Shown: positions 1 through 8,153 of the stretch, in pieces
Numbering within the stretch: position 1 is the first letter of the stretch
How the letters are laid out: every line of letters starts with the position of its first letter
Source of the DNA: JAKVCB01 sp965243695
Lineage (GTDB): Bacteria > Planctomycetota > Planctomycetia > Pirellulales > Lacipirellulaceae
Direction of reading: 5' to 3'
Assembly: GCA_965243695.1 (NCBI GenBank)
Contig: CBDEWC010000037.1
Location: forward strand, 62,001-126,000
Length of the DNA stretch: 64,000 bases
Position numbers and translations under genes: made by a program
Notes under the pieces: model-generated
What the model was told of the DNA's origin: nothing
The model's input: the letters and a program-made list of their open reading frames with translations, nothing else
Databases searched by the model: none

Positions 1-823
1 CTTTTGAGTATAACATGCGTCACTAAAAACAGCCATGTTTTTGTGCAGAAATCGAATCGGTTAGCCTGTTGCGGGCTCGGTTCTTGGGACCAATCAACTT
101 TTCGGCTCGACCGCTGCCGCGCTGATTTTTCAGAAACGTGCAGCCTGCGTCGTGTGGGCGAGGTTCCCCCTGACCGGCCAGGGGAAACTCGTCACCCCGA
201 AGGTGCGTTCCTTTTCGTTCGAATATTTCGCTGCCATTGACGCACGGCCTGATTTTACGTGTCTAAAGTCTAGATTGGTTGACAAGAATTAATTCAATGA
301 ATATCACGTACCTGTTGCATTATCCTCAGTGGCCTGATAACAGGCACTTAGGGAATCCTTCTCAACGCGGAGAACCAAGCGAAGCTCTGGATTGGCGTCA
401 GCCTGATGGACGCTGGCATCACCGTCGAAATCCTCGTCGAAATCCTCGCCGAAATCCTCGCCGAAATCCTCGCCGATCTGGTTGCGCCAATTGTCAAACA
501 GCCAAAACAAAAGTCGCCTACCGGTCAAACTTGAATGCCACGTCGGTGGCGACAGGTTGATAGCCGCCAGCTGCATACCCAGAGCAGTGAGAAATTGATG
601 AGCAACCGGATTTGGGTTTCAGGCAACGGATTATTCTCCGTCTTCCGACACACTTTACTACTTAACCATCTGAAGCCTTTCTTGCCAGTAACCTGATACC
701 TGACTGCCTGACGCCGTATCTTCCCCGAAATTTCTGCCTTTCCGACTCGTTGCTCGCTTGATGCTTGCTGCCGTTTTTTTCCCAACGATATGAAATCCAT
801 AACCTCATTTTCAACCTGACCGC
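1..823. other. Gene-free stretch before the first gene
   Basis: No open frame here has recognisable protein features; frames on both strands are short and look random. The only structure I see is a 12-nt tandem repeat at 424-471, listed separately. The last bases before 824 would hold the leader of the epimerase gene, but I see no strong Shine-Dalgarno sequence. Confidence 0.5.
424..471. repeat. 12-nt tandem repeat, four units
   Basis: Four head-to-tail copies of GYCGAAATCCTC (424-435, 436-447, 448-459, 460-471). The first two units read GTC, the last two GCC, and a partial fifth unit follows. It lies outside any supported gene. It belongs to the family of short tandem duplications scattered over the window. 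Confidence 0.9.
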
Positions 824-1834
824 ATGAAAACTTACCTAGTCACCGGCACAGCCGGATTTATTGGTTTTAATCTTGCCAAATACCTGTTGCTCCGCGGGGT
901 CCGGGTTGTCGGCGTGGACAATGTGAATGATTATTACAGCGTCCAACTCAAGCGAGATCGACTGGCACAACTCGGCAACCACGATCATTTTGACTTTGTT
1001 GAAGCCGATCTGGTTCAGCAGGAGTCGGTCGACCAGGTTTTCTCCGAATACAGGTTCGATCGGGTCGTCCATTTGGCCGCCCAAGCGGGCGTGCGCTACT
1101 CGGTAACACACCCGCGCGCTTACATCGATGCGAACATCGTGGGATTTATCAATATCCTCGAAGGTTGTCGACACGCAAAGGTACCTCACCTGACCTACGC
1201 CAGCAGTAGTAGCGTCTATGGCGCAAACACCCAAATGCCGTTTTCGGTCCATCAGAATGTAGACCACCCTCTCAGTATTTACGCTGCGACGAAGAAGGCC
1301 AATGAACTGATGGCTCACTCCTACAGCCATCTTTACAAGCTGCCTACCACGGGACTCCGCTTCTTTACGGTATATGGCCCTTGGGGGCGCCCCGACATGG
1401 CCTTGTTCCTGTTCACGAAAGCAATTCTAGCAGGAGAGCCGATCGACGTTTTTAATCATGGGAAGATGCGCCGCGACTTCACGTACATCGACGATATTGT
1501 CGAAGGCATCTATCAGACGTCTGAACAGATTGCCGAGCCCAACCCGGAATGGTCGAGCAAATCGCCCGATCCGAGTTCAAGCACTGCTCCCTACCGCCTC
1601 TACAACATTGGCAATAATCAGCCAGTGGAGTTGTGCCGATTCATTGAAGTCATTGAGCAGGCATTATGCACCGAAGCGCACCGAAACATGTTACCTCTGC
1701 AGCCAGGCGATGTATCGGCCACCTATGCCGATATTGGTGCGTTGGAAGACGCCGTCGGTTTCCGTCCTTCAACGACGATCGAAGAGGGAGTTTCTCGATT
1801 CATTGACTGGTACCGGGACTATTACGGTGTATGA
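824..1834 (+). CDS. UDP-glucuronate 4-epimerase (NAD-dependent SDR)
   Basis: The 336-residue protein is an extended short-chain dehydrogenase. It has the NAD-binding GTAGFIG loop at residues 8-14, the acidic VDNVNDYY segment near residue 31 typical of UDP-glucuronate epimerases, the SSSSVYG serine loop at about 127-133, and the catalytic Y153-x3-K157. The later block FTVYGPWGRPDMALFLF is the hallmark of enzymes that interconvert UDP-glucuronate and UDP-galacturonate. Length is normal for the family. The reaction is cytosolic and supplies uronic acids for surface polysaccharide, which fits the polysaccharide genes from 12.7 kb on, although this gene stands alone. ATG start. Family assignment is firm; the exact epimer pair is inferred from motifs. 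Confidence 0.9.
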   Translation: MKTYLVTGTAGFIGFNLAKYLLLRGVRVVGVDNVNDYYSVQLKRDRLAQLGNHDHFDFVEADLVQQESVDQVFSEYRFDRVVHLAAQAGVRYSVTHPRAYIDANIVGFINILEGCRHAKVPHLTYASSSSVYGANTQMPFSVHQNVDHPLSIYAATKKANELMAHSYSHLYKLPTTGLRFFTVYGPWGRPDMALFLFTKAILAGEPIDVFNHGKMRRDFTYIDDIVEGIYQTSEQIAEPNPEWSSKSPDPSSSTAPYRLYNIGNNQPVELCRFIEVIEQALCTEAHRNMLPLQPGDVSATYADIGALEDAVGFRPSTTIEEGVSRFIDWYRDYYGV

Positions 1835-1849
1835 GGTTCATCGAGATTG

Positions 1850-1998
1850 AGCTGTCCCGCCGGGCTGGGCCGGTAGCCTGGTTCCGCCATGTAGGGGCCA
1901 ATCGTGTCAATACTGTTGAAAGGCTCTTCACTGTTGAAAGGCTCTTCATCGCGCATGAACTGGGCCAGGAAGACTGCAGGTCCCTTGATCGTTTCCAT
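1850..1998 (-). pseudogene. N-terminal remnant of a sugar phosphate isomerase/epimerase
   Basis: Reading leftward from an ATG at 1998, the frame gives METIKGPAVFLAQFMRDE, then EEPFNS twice, then IDTIGPYMAE and GYR. This resembles the start of planctomycete TIM-barrel sugar phosphate isomerase/epimerases (GPAxFLAQF, a PFNS segment, then a GYxxVQ strand). The match stops after GYR, where the frame appears to shift (RPSPAG in place of a VQLPAW-like strand), and the 3' end of the convergent epimerase gene follows. The remaining ~250 residues of the family are absent. The doubled EEPFNS is an 18-nt tandem duplication (1912-1947). Family recognition is from memory, so moderate confidence only. Confidence 0.45.
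1912..1947. repeat. 18-nt tandem duplication
   Basis: Two exact adjacent copies of ACTGTTGAAAGGCTCTTC (1912-1929 and 1930-1947), inside the decayed sugar isomerase fragment. Confidence 0.95.
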
Positions 1999-2279
1999 GA
2001 GTCGTTTCGATTTTCGTGGTTGGATGCCTGTTTTCGAGCGCCTGGGCCAACTTCCTATCGTAAGCATCGGAACTGGCGACTTAAAGGGGAGAGATGGCCG
2101 GCAGTTCAGCAGTACGATTAAGAAGATGTGACTCGTTGTTTTTCTGACCCACACATCGACTCCGCCGATGTGAATTTCTCGCTTGATGAACTTGTGAATA
2201 CGAACCTGGCCAACGAGAACTTGCCCCAAGCAGGTTTAGACCCGGGCCGCCGTGCCAGCCTAAAACCGAGTTGCTGGTA

Positions 2280-3359
2280 TCATTTCGCGGCCAACTGGAG
2301 AAAGGCCTCGATCTCTGCCAGCGCGCTGTCGGTACCGTCAAATTGATGGGGGGAATTGGCAAGATTACTACGATAGTTTTCGGCTTCGCCAAGAAACCGG
2401 GTGAGATCCTCCGGCTGGATCTTCTCGATAAATTGCCAGTCACCCGCCCCCAGTTCCCTGACAAAGTGGGCATTGATCCGCTGCTCGTGATGGTTTTTCT
2501 CGGGAATCGCCAGGAAGGGCTTTCCAAAGTAGAGGGTTTCGCCGGAGAGTTGATTTCCCGCAGCGCCCACCACGGCCCAGGCGGAAGCCAAATCGGCAAC
2601 GAATGGCTCTTCGGCAATTTTGCAAAACTGCAGATTGTCCCGGGCGGGCCGCTCACCCAGTCCGTAAATATGGACCGGGCGCTCGGCATGGGTCATTAAA
2701 TCGACAATCCGCTCGGAGGTGTGGCGACGGAAATAACAGAGAATATGGTCTCCAACCGTTGGCACTGCCTGGCGGACCAGCGGACGGAGAATCGGACCGA
2801 CTTGAACCACGTCGCGATAGGCAGGCCGAAGTCCACAGGAGAAGAACGCTGAAACCACCGTCTTCTGTTGCCCCAGGCCAAAGGCCTTCACCACCGGAGC
2901 CATTCCCCAGACATAAGACCGGAGTTTCCACGGCAAACTACTCATGTCATAAGCTACGATGAAATGCTGGTGGTCGAGGCTCATGACCGGTACACCGCAT
3001 CGCTGGGCTGCTCGCGCCACGGTAGGCTCAAAATCGGTCACCACAATGTCAGGCTGATCACGCCGGATGTCTTCGCAGATGGGCTGCACAATGTTTTTCA
3101 GATTCCAACGCAAGCCAAGGCCTTTTGCGACGGTTTTGGGAAGGTTCAATCGCCCCCGCGTGTACTCCATGATAATGCCGGTCGTTCGGCGGACCTCAAC
3201 GTCCGGGATGTCGGCGTATATCTGGTGAAGGAAGTCAAACGCTTCAAAGGAGGTATAGATCACCACGCGATGCCTGTGACGAAGTTGCTCCGTCATGGCG
3301 CGTGCCCGGGCAGCGTGTCCCCGGCCCTCGCCCATCAAGCTGTAGAAAACGGTACCCAT
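2280..3359 (-). CDS. Glycosyltransferase of the MJ1255/VC2487 (GT28-like) family
   Basis: This 359-residue protein starts with FYSLMGEGRGHAARA, the N-terminal glycine-rich loop of MJ1255/VC2487-type GT-B glycosyltransferases. Near residues 265-300 it carries GAAGNQLSGETLYFGKP followed by IPEKNHHEQRINA, the nucleotide-sugar binding half of the MurG/MGDG-synthase fold. No membrane helices are evident, so it probably acts at the inner face of the membrane. It is the last gene of a minus-strand run, 91 nt after btaB and in the same direction. That invites the idea that it glycosylates a lipid such as diacylglycerol (inference). The substrate cannot be read from the sequence. Confidence 0.8.
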   Translation of the reverse strand: MGTVFYSLMGEGRGHAARARAMTEQLRHRHRVVIYTSFEAFDFLHQIYADIPDVEVRRTTGIIMEYTRGRLNLPKTVAKGLGLRWNLKNIVQPICEDIRRDQPDIVVTDFEPTVARAAQRCGVPVMSLDHQHFIVAYDMSSLPWKLRSYVWGMAPVVKAFGLGQQKTVVSAFFSCGLRPAYRDVVQVGPILRPLVRQAVPTVGDHILCYFRRHTSERIVDLMTHAERPVHIYGLGERPARDNLQFCKIAEEPFVADLASAWAVVGAAGNQLSGETLYFGKPFLAIPEKNHHEQRINAHFVRELGAGDWQFIEKIQPEDLTRFLGEAENYRSNLANSPHQFDGTDSALAEIEAFLQLAAK

Positions 3360-3450
3360 GGTCCGGCGCAGAAGGTTTCAGTCACGAAGAAAGTCTACCG
3401 GTGAAGTATTCTATCGGTTTGCGTCACCTTGCCGAATAGCGAAGTGCCCC

Positions 3451-4182
3451 TCACTTGGGTTTCTGCCCCACGAAAATGTAATGCGGCGCGGCCAGCAGCG
3501 GGATCCAGGGGACTTTTCCAGTTCGCTCTTCGGTCGAAATAACGTTGAATCGGCTGCGGAGGATGGGCAAGTGATCGGGGCTGAGAAAAACATTATCCAT
3601 GGCGAACCAGGTTGGCCAGAAGGTGCGTTGGAACCAACTGTGCTGGATCTGATCAGGATCAGGGTATTTGCGGGACACATAGAAGTCGACCACCCCGAGT
3701 ATTCCCCCTGGTTTGAGCATTCGCCACGCATTTTCAACAGCGGCAAACCAGTTGGGAATCATGGTGAGCGAATAACAAAATGTGACCAGATCCACAGACC
3801 CATCGGGAGGATCAAACGTTGTGGCATCGGCATGAACGGCCGTTACGTTCGGCCAGCCCTGTTGGCTAATGCGTTGGTGCGTTACCTTGAGCAGGGAGGG
3901 GGAGAGGTCTACAAGCTGTACAGAGGAGAACTTTTGTAGTCTCTCTCCAAACCGCTCGGCGTTACGCCCGGTACCTGCTCCAAGATCGATCCAGTTTTGC
4001 TCCTCAGTAACTGGAATCGCAGCGAAAAGCTCGTCGCGACCATGCAACAACCGTTCTCGGAAGTCGTCGTAATCGACCGCCTGGTTCTTGTAGAAGCTCT
4101 CAAGGCGTTGCTCGTGCGTCTCACCGCGAATCGGTGAGAGCGTGAGGTGATAGAGAGTCTTCAGGCGTCCCAGAGTGCTCAT
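3451..4182 (-). CDS. btaB: BtaB-like SAM methyltransferase (betaine lipid synthesis)
   Basis: A class I SAM-dependent methyltransferase of 243 residues with motif I (WIDLGAGTGRN, residues 64-74), an acidic end of strand 2 (LVDLSP) and the post-motif VDLVTFCYSLTMIPNW. I place the start at ATG 4182, giving MSTLGRLKTLYHLTL; the longer frame upstream lies inside btaA. The first 62 nt overlap the 3' end of btaA, a sign of translational coupling. In known BtaA/BtaB systems BtaB methylates the amino group of diacylglyceryl-homoserine three times to give DGTS. Assignment rests mainly on pairing with btaA, because the methyltransferase alone would be generic. Confidence 0.8.
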   Translation of the reverse strand: MSTLGRLKTLYHLTLSPIRGETHEQRLESFYKNQAVDYDDFRERLLHGRDELFAAIPVTEEQNWIDLGAGTGRNAERFGERLQKFSSVQLVDLSPSLLKVTHQRISQQGWPNVTAVHADATTFDPPDGSVDLVTFCYSLTMIPNWFAAVENAWRMLKPGGILGVVDFYVSRKYPDPDQIQHSWFQRTFWPTWFAMDNVFLSPDHLPILRSRFNVISTEERTGKVPWIPLLAAPHYIFVGQKPK

Positions 4183-5404
4183 GTTGGGATTTCTGGCTTT
4201 CGCGGCTGGAACTCGGATGGCGTAAGTCGGCAACGTAAAAACTGCCGTAGGTATTGACTCGATCTTGTAAATGAAGTCGCTCGGCCAGTTCGGTGTGATA
4301 CTCGAGTAAATCTCCCAAGCGAACCACTTGGCCCTCCACGGTGACCTCCAGTGGGTCCACGAACTCAACCTGCAGCGCTGCACTTCTCCATAACAGGCGG
4401 GCACCGTCAACCGTCCGGTTTACGATCGCTTGCCACTGCTGCTGAAGAACGTCGTGATGCCGTTCGGCCAGCCAATCCATGTGATCCAGTAAGATCAAAT
4501 GGGTGAGCGGCTCGGTGCTCTCATTGACAAATTCGAGCACCGACTTGTTGTGCAGATGGATACGGTCGACCAGTCCGTTCTTGAGTCGTTCGAAATTGCG
4601 CTCCTGCAAATAAGCGGGACAACAATCTGGCGTATACTGGCCGGTCATATAAACTCGCCAGAAGTAATTGTCGGCTAAAACCATCTTTGTAAAGACTTCG
4701 TCAAGCCGGTCTTCTACAAACTGTACGATGCCGCCAGGGTAGTAGCGGTCCAACTGCCAACGTTGTGCCCGAGGTACACCCAATAACGACCAGGTTGCAT
4801 CCCGACGCAGTGTCCAACGAATCAGGGGTCCCCAAAACTTGGGTTTGACCTGGGAAAAATAAATGTCACTTTGCGATTCCAGTGAACCGGCGGTAAGTAG
4901 CGCTTCAATGTGGTTGCGCATATTGGCAACACGATCGATGTAGGCATTCATCCCCCAGGCAAACGTTCCCGCCGAGCCGCGAAAGTAAAAACTCTGCCGC
5001 CCGCGGCCATGAAAAAACTGGCCGTTGCGGTCCCAGTACTTGCGTGACGGTTCGGTGAGCTCGCTCCGCAGCCTGCGCTGGTAGATTTCTGGCCACTCGG
5101 GCAAACGGCCCCGACCAAACAGGTCAAAAAACTCGGTGTATTCCAATTTGCGGATGGCCGTTAGTTTAAGCTCCAGCAGCGCGTTCTGACGTGGATTAAC
5201 ATCGACCGCATCAATACGGTCGGGCTCGTCAAGGGCGTAGTCTAAAGCGTTGCAGCCGGCAGAGGTGATGACCAGAGCACGGTCGCCTGGCTTGAGGTTC
5301 AATGCCACGCGATCGAGACGTGGATCTTCCCAGCAGGTGTTGTAGACAAGATGGTTGCCGTGACAGAACTTAAAGAAAGCGCGGCTCAATTGGGACTTGA
5401 GCAT
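4121..5404 (-). CDS. btaA: BtaA, SAM:diacylglycerol 3-amino-3-carboxypropyl transferase (DUF3419)
   Basis: This 427-residue protein is a DUF3419 member. It shows VYNTCWEDPRLDRVAL near residue 20, the SAM-binding ITSAGCNALDY at 47-57, VDVNPRQNALLELK at about 69-82 and LILLDHMDWL near residue 309. The enzyme moves the 3-amino-3-carboxypropyl group of S-adenosylmethionine to diacylglycerol, the first step of betaine-lipid (DGTS) synthesis, at the cytoplasmic membrane. It is the first gene of btaA-btaB-glycosyltransferase. The last 25 residues are Ser/His-rich and overlap btaB, so they may be a dispensable extension. I looked for a Pho box upstream and did not find one. Confidence 0.9.
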   Translation of the reverse strand: MLKSQLSRAFFKFCHGNHLVYNTCWEDPRLDRVALNLKPGDRALVITSAGCNALDYALDEPDRIDAVDVNPRQNALLELKLTAIRKLEYTEFFDLFGRGRLPEWPEIYQRRLRSELTEPSRKYWDRNGQFFHGRGRQSFYFRGSAGTFAWGMNAYIDRVANMRNHIEALLTAGSLESQSDIYFSQVKPKFWGPLIRWTLRRDATWSLLGVPRAQRWQLDRYYPGGIVQFVEDRLDEVFTKMVLADNYFWRVYMTGQYTPDCCPAYLQERNFERLKNGLVDRIHLHNKSVLEFVNESTEPLTHLILLDHMDWLAERHHDVLQQQWQAIVNRTVDGARLLWRSAALQVEFVDPLEVTVEGQVVRLGDLLEYHTELAERLHLQDRVNTYGSFYVADLRHPSSSRESQKSQHEHSGTPEDSLSPHALTDSR

Positions 5405-5657
5405 GAGGCCTCCGTTCTATGATTCGCAAATTGCTTCGTGCTAGAGCCGCCTACGACCTACTTTTCTCGGCCGGGATAGGTTCAACAAGCGTTTGAGGAT
5501 AACCGGGCGGTGCCCAACCCGCAAGGCGCCGATTCACCCCATTTTGCCCATTTTTCGATGGTGGCAATTTTCTCGTCAATTTTTTCCAATTGGTCTGGAA
5601 TTGCGGGTAAAAAGGGCGTTTGCTCTCCCGGAATGTGGCCCTCTTGGGCGGCTGACG

Positions 5658-6233
5658 TCAGCTGTGCATTCTTGCCAAAGATTCGCCAGGGTTGATGATA
5701 TCGGCTTCCATCGTGGCCAGCGCATCAAGCCTTGCAAAAACCTGGGACTCAGGGGCAAAATTGGTTGCCAGTCGCGTGTAGGTTCTATGGTGACGCGCTT
5801 CGGACTCGAAGAGGCTTTGATAGAAGGTCGCGAGTTGCTCGTCGGCAACATGCTGAGCCAAAGCCCGAAACCGTTCGCAAGAGCGGGCTTCTATCAGTCC
5901 GGCAATGAGTAAGCGGTCGACCGCCCGATCTGGTTCCTGCTTGCGAACCAGGTCGTTCAGCTTTCGGCCGTAACTGCTTGGCTTCAGTCGGCGAAAGCGA
6001 ATTCCTCGTTGCTGGAGCAATTCGATGACCAGGTGGAAGTGCTCGAGTTCCTCACCGACGATTTCCGTCATTTCGCGGCACAGGTCGAGGTCCTCGACGT
6101 AGGCGAAAATCAGGTTGAGGGCTGTGCCGGCCGCTTTTTTCTCGCAGTGCGCATGGTCGATCAGGATTTCATCGAGATGGTGGTCGACTTGTTCCAGCCA
6201 CCGATCGGACGTCTCGGACTTGAGATGCAGCAC
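5658..6233 (-). CDS. miaE: tRNA-(ms[2]io[6]A)-hydroxylase MiaE
   Basis: A 191-residue ferritin-like di-iron protein. The four iron-binding helices carry HAHCEKKA, GEELEHFH (ExxH), IEARSCERF and FESEARHHRTY (ExxH). Length and order match MiaE, which hydroxylates the isopentenyl group of 2-methylthio-isopentenyladenosine-37 in tRNA using O2. The ATG at 6233 opens directly with MLHLKSETSDRWLEQV, a normal MiaE start. It lies between pyrC and btaA on the same strand, but the gaps of 92 and 253 nt do not argue for a tight operon. The neighbours do not suggest a different role. Confidence 0.9.
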   Translation of the reverse strand: MLHLKSETSDRWLEQVDHHLDEILIDHAHCEKKAAGTALNLIFAYVEDLDLCREMTEIVGEELEHFHLVIELLQQRGIRFRRLKPSSYGRKLNDLVRKQEPDRAVDRLLIAGLIEARSCERFRALAQHVADEQLATFYQSLFESEARHHRTYTRLATNFAPESQVFARLDALATMEADIINPGESLARMHS

Positions 6234-6325
6234 AGGGTAAAGTTCTCACCCGACCTTCGTCAATAAAATGGCATTGGCCACGTAGGCCTGGCCAAAAAAG
6301 TTCTCCGCAACGGGCTTTTGACGAT

Positions 6326-7666
6326 TCAATCTTCTGTTTTAGCGGTCGCCCAGTACCCACCACGCGCATGGTCAAAACGGGCCTCTTCTCCTCGTGGTTG
6401 GCTGGCAAAATTTCCGCGCCTGAAAACTTCGTGCCCCATGACCCAGGTTTGGACTGGCCAACCAGTGAGCGCGACGCCATTCCAGGGACTCCAGCCGCAT
6501 TTGGTCTCTTGCTGGTCGTTACGAACCTCCGTCACCAGCGAGAGATCAACCAGGACCAGATCAGCATCATACCCTACGGCAATTTTTCCCTTGTTCACGA
6601 TATCCCAAACGCGAGCTGGCGCCTCACACATCCAGTGGGCCACCTGGGTAAGGGAGCAACGTCCGGCGGCAACCTCGTTGAGCATCAGTGCCAACGAATT
6701 CTCAATCGCAGGAAGTCCAGACGGAGACTTGGGATAAACCTGCTGTTTCTCTTCCCAGGTGTGTGGGGCATGATCGGTGGCAATCACCTGCAAACGCCCC
6801 TCGAGAAGCGCACGCCACAGGGCGGCTGAATCTTCCTGGCGTTTCAGGGAAGGGTTCATCTGGATCAGGGTACCCAGCCGGGCGTAGTCTTCGGTGTTAA
6901 ACAATAAATGGTGGTGACAAGCTTCCCCCGTTACGAGTCGACGGTGGTCGGCAAGGAGTTCGGCCTCGGCTGCGGTCGATACGTGAAGCACGTGGAAGCG
7001 GTGCGCATGTCGATGTGCAAGGTCAAGCATCCGCTTGGTAGCCGTCAGGGCTGCTTGGTGATCACGAATCCGAGAGTGGTCGGCAACATCACAAGTCCCA
7101 GCATACTTCTGTGTATTTTCGCGAATAGTCGACTCATCTTCACAGTGAGCACAAATCGGCAGCGTAGTCTCTGCAAAAATGGTTTCCAATGTGTCCTGGT
7201 CGTCGACAAGAAGGTCGCCCGTGCTGGAACCGACGAAAATCTTGATCCCAGGAGTGCGATGCGCGGTCTTGAGTTCCGCAATATTGTCGAGAGTTGCCCC
7301 GATGTAAAATCCGTAGTTCACCAAAGATTTCCGGGAAGCAAGCTCCAGCTTTTCGTTGATTCGGACCTGGGAAATGGCGTTGGGAATCGTGTTGGGCATC
7401 TCCAGGAACGTGGTAACACCCCCCTTGGCACACGCTCGACTTGCATGTTCGAGATCCTCTTTGTGGGTCAGCCCCGGTTCGCGGAAGTGGACCTGATCGT
7501 CAATCACGCCAGGCAACAGGTGCAGCCCAGTTGCATCAATCACTTCATCGACCGGAAGTTGGCTGGCTGGATCGATGTCGGCGATGCGAGAGCCCTCAAT
7601 CACAACGTCGACGTCAACTGGGCCTTCGGGAAAGACTACCGTAGCGTGCTGGATTCGCGTCTTCAT
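6326..7666 (-). CDS. pyrC: Dihydroorotase
   Basis: An amidohydrolase of 446 residues from ATG 7666. It has the metal-site region GVIDDQVHFREPGLTHKED near residue 50, EMPNT for the substrate loop, the later metal histidines in AHCED and LHVST, and ATDHAPH near residue 310 with the catalytic Asp. It closes or opens the dihydroorotate ring in pyrimidine synthesis. The usual DxHxH motif reads DDQVH, with Gln in place of the first metal His. I recall this variant as common in Bacteroidetes and planctomycete enzymes, so it probably does not mean loss of function. A longer frame exists upstream, but the ATG at 7666 gives the family's usual N-terminus. Confidence 0.92.
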   Translation of the reverse strand: MKTRIQHATVVFPEGPVDVDVVIEGSRIADIDPASQLPVDEVIDATGLHLLPGVIDDQVHFREPGLTHKEDLEHASRACAKGGVTTFLEMPNTIPNAISQVRINEKLELASRKSLVNYGFYIGATLDNIAELKTAHRTPGIKIFVGSSTGDLLVDDQDTLETIFAETTLPICAHCEDESTIRENTQKYAGTCDVADHSRIRDHQAALTATKRMLDLAHRHAHRFHVLHVSTAAEAELLADHRRLVTGEACHHHLLFNTEDYARLGTLIQMNPSLKRQEDSAALWRALLEGRLQVIATDHAPHTWEEKQQVYPKSPSGLPAIENSLALMLNEVAAGRCSLTQVAHWMCEAPARVWDIVNKGKIAVGYDADLVLVDLSLVTEVRNDQQETKCGWSPWNGVALTGWPVQTWVMGHEVFRRGNFASQPRGEEARFDHARGGYWATAKTED

Positions 7667-8153
7667 GGTCACTTTCGCAAAGAATGGAAGGTTTACATGT
7701 CGGTGTAATGGCATAACCGTGCACGTTGGTCAACCACCTAAGGGCTCACTTTTTTGGGTGAAGCGTCGACGGGGACGAGGAATTCACTGGGGTTCTAGGG
7801 CCTCGTGTTGACAGAACAGGACGAACGGCGGGGTAAATGTCGCTAAAAATATTCAGCGAACCCTTTGGCAGGATGGTTCGTACTTATTCTGCTGAAGAGG
7901 TTGAGTTTTAAATCTGGTAAGTTTTGACCGCCCGACACGGATTTCTACACTAGGCTTGAGATGTCGGGCAGGGCATGACGCTCGCTGAACTCCTGGACAG
8001 CCTTTTCACCAGCGAATGCCCTCCGACAGTTACGACTACTGTCTTTCCTCGCAACTTATTGCAACGAGTCAATAATCGCCAGTGCTTTAAGTGTGAACTT
8101 CACGCTTGGTGCAATGGCAGTTGCGATTCATCTTGCTCACAGAGGTGGCTTGT
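7667..8153. other. Intergenic region upstream of the protease gene
   Basis: No gene is supported in these 487 nt. A possible sigma70-type promoter reads TTGACC at 7924-7929, a 16-nt spacer and TACACT at 7946-7951, driving rightward. CCCGACA (7931-7937) and TGTCGGG (7962-7968) form a perfect 7-bp inverted repeat overlapping it. Both are weak signals. Confidence 0.3.

Noticed and set aside
424..471. CRISPR-like array of short direct repeats
   Set aside because: The 12-nt units are directly adjacent with no spacers, and no cas gene is in the window; it is a simple tandem repeat.
304..576. Short acidic protein (minus strand) with GEDF repeats
   Set aside because: The repeats come from the 12-nt tandem duplication, the rest has no protein-like features, and there is no ribosome site.
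836..1330. Minus-strand frame opposite the UDP-glucuronate epimerase
   Set aside because: Antisense shadow of a firmly identified gene.
5405..5657. Pho box controlling btaA
   Set aside because: No pair of CTGTCAT-like direct repeats with 4-nt spacing was seen on the btaA strand.
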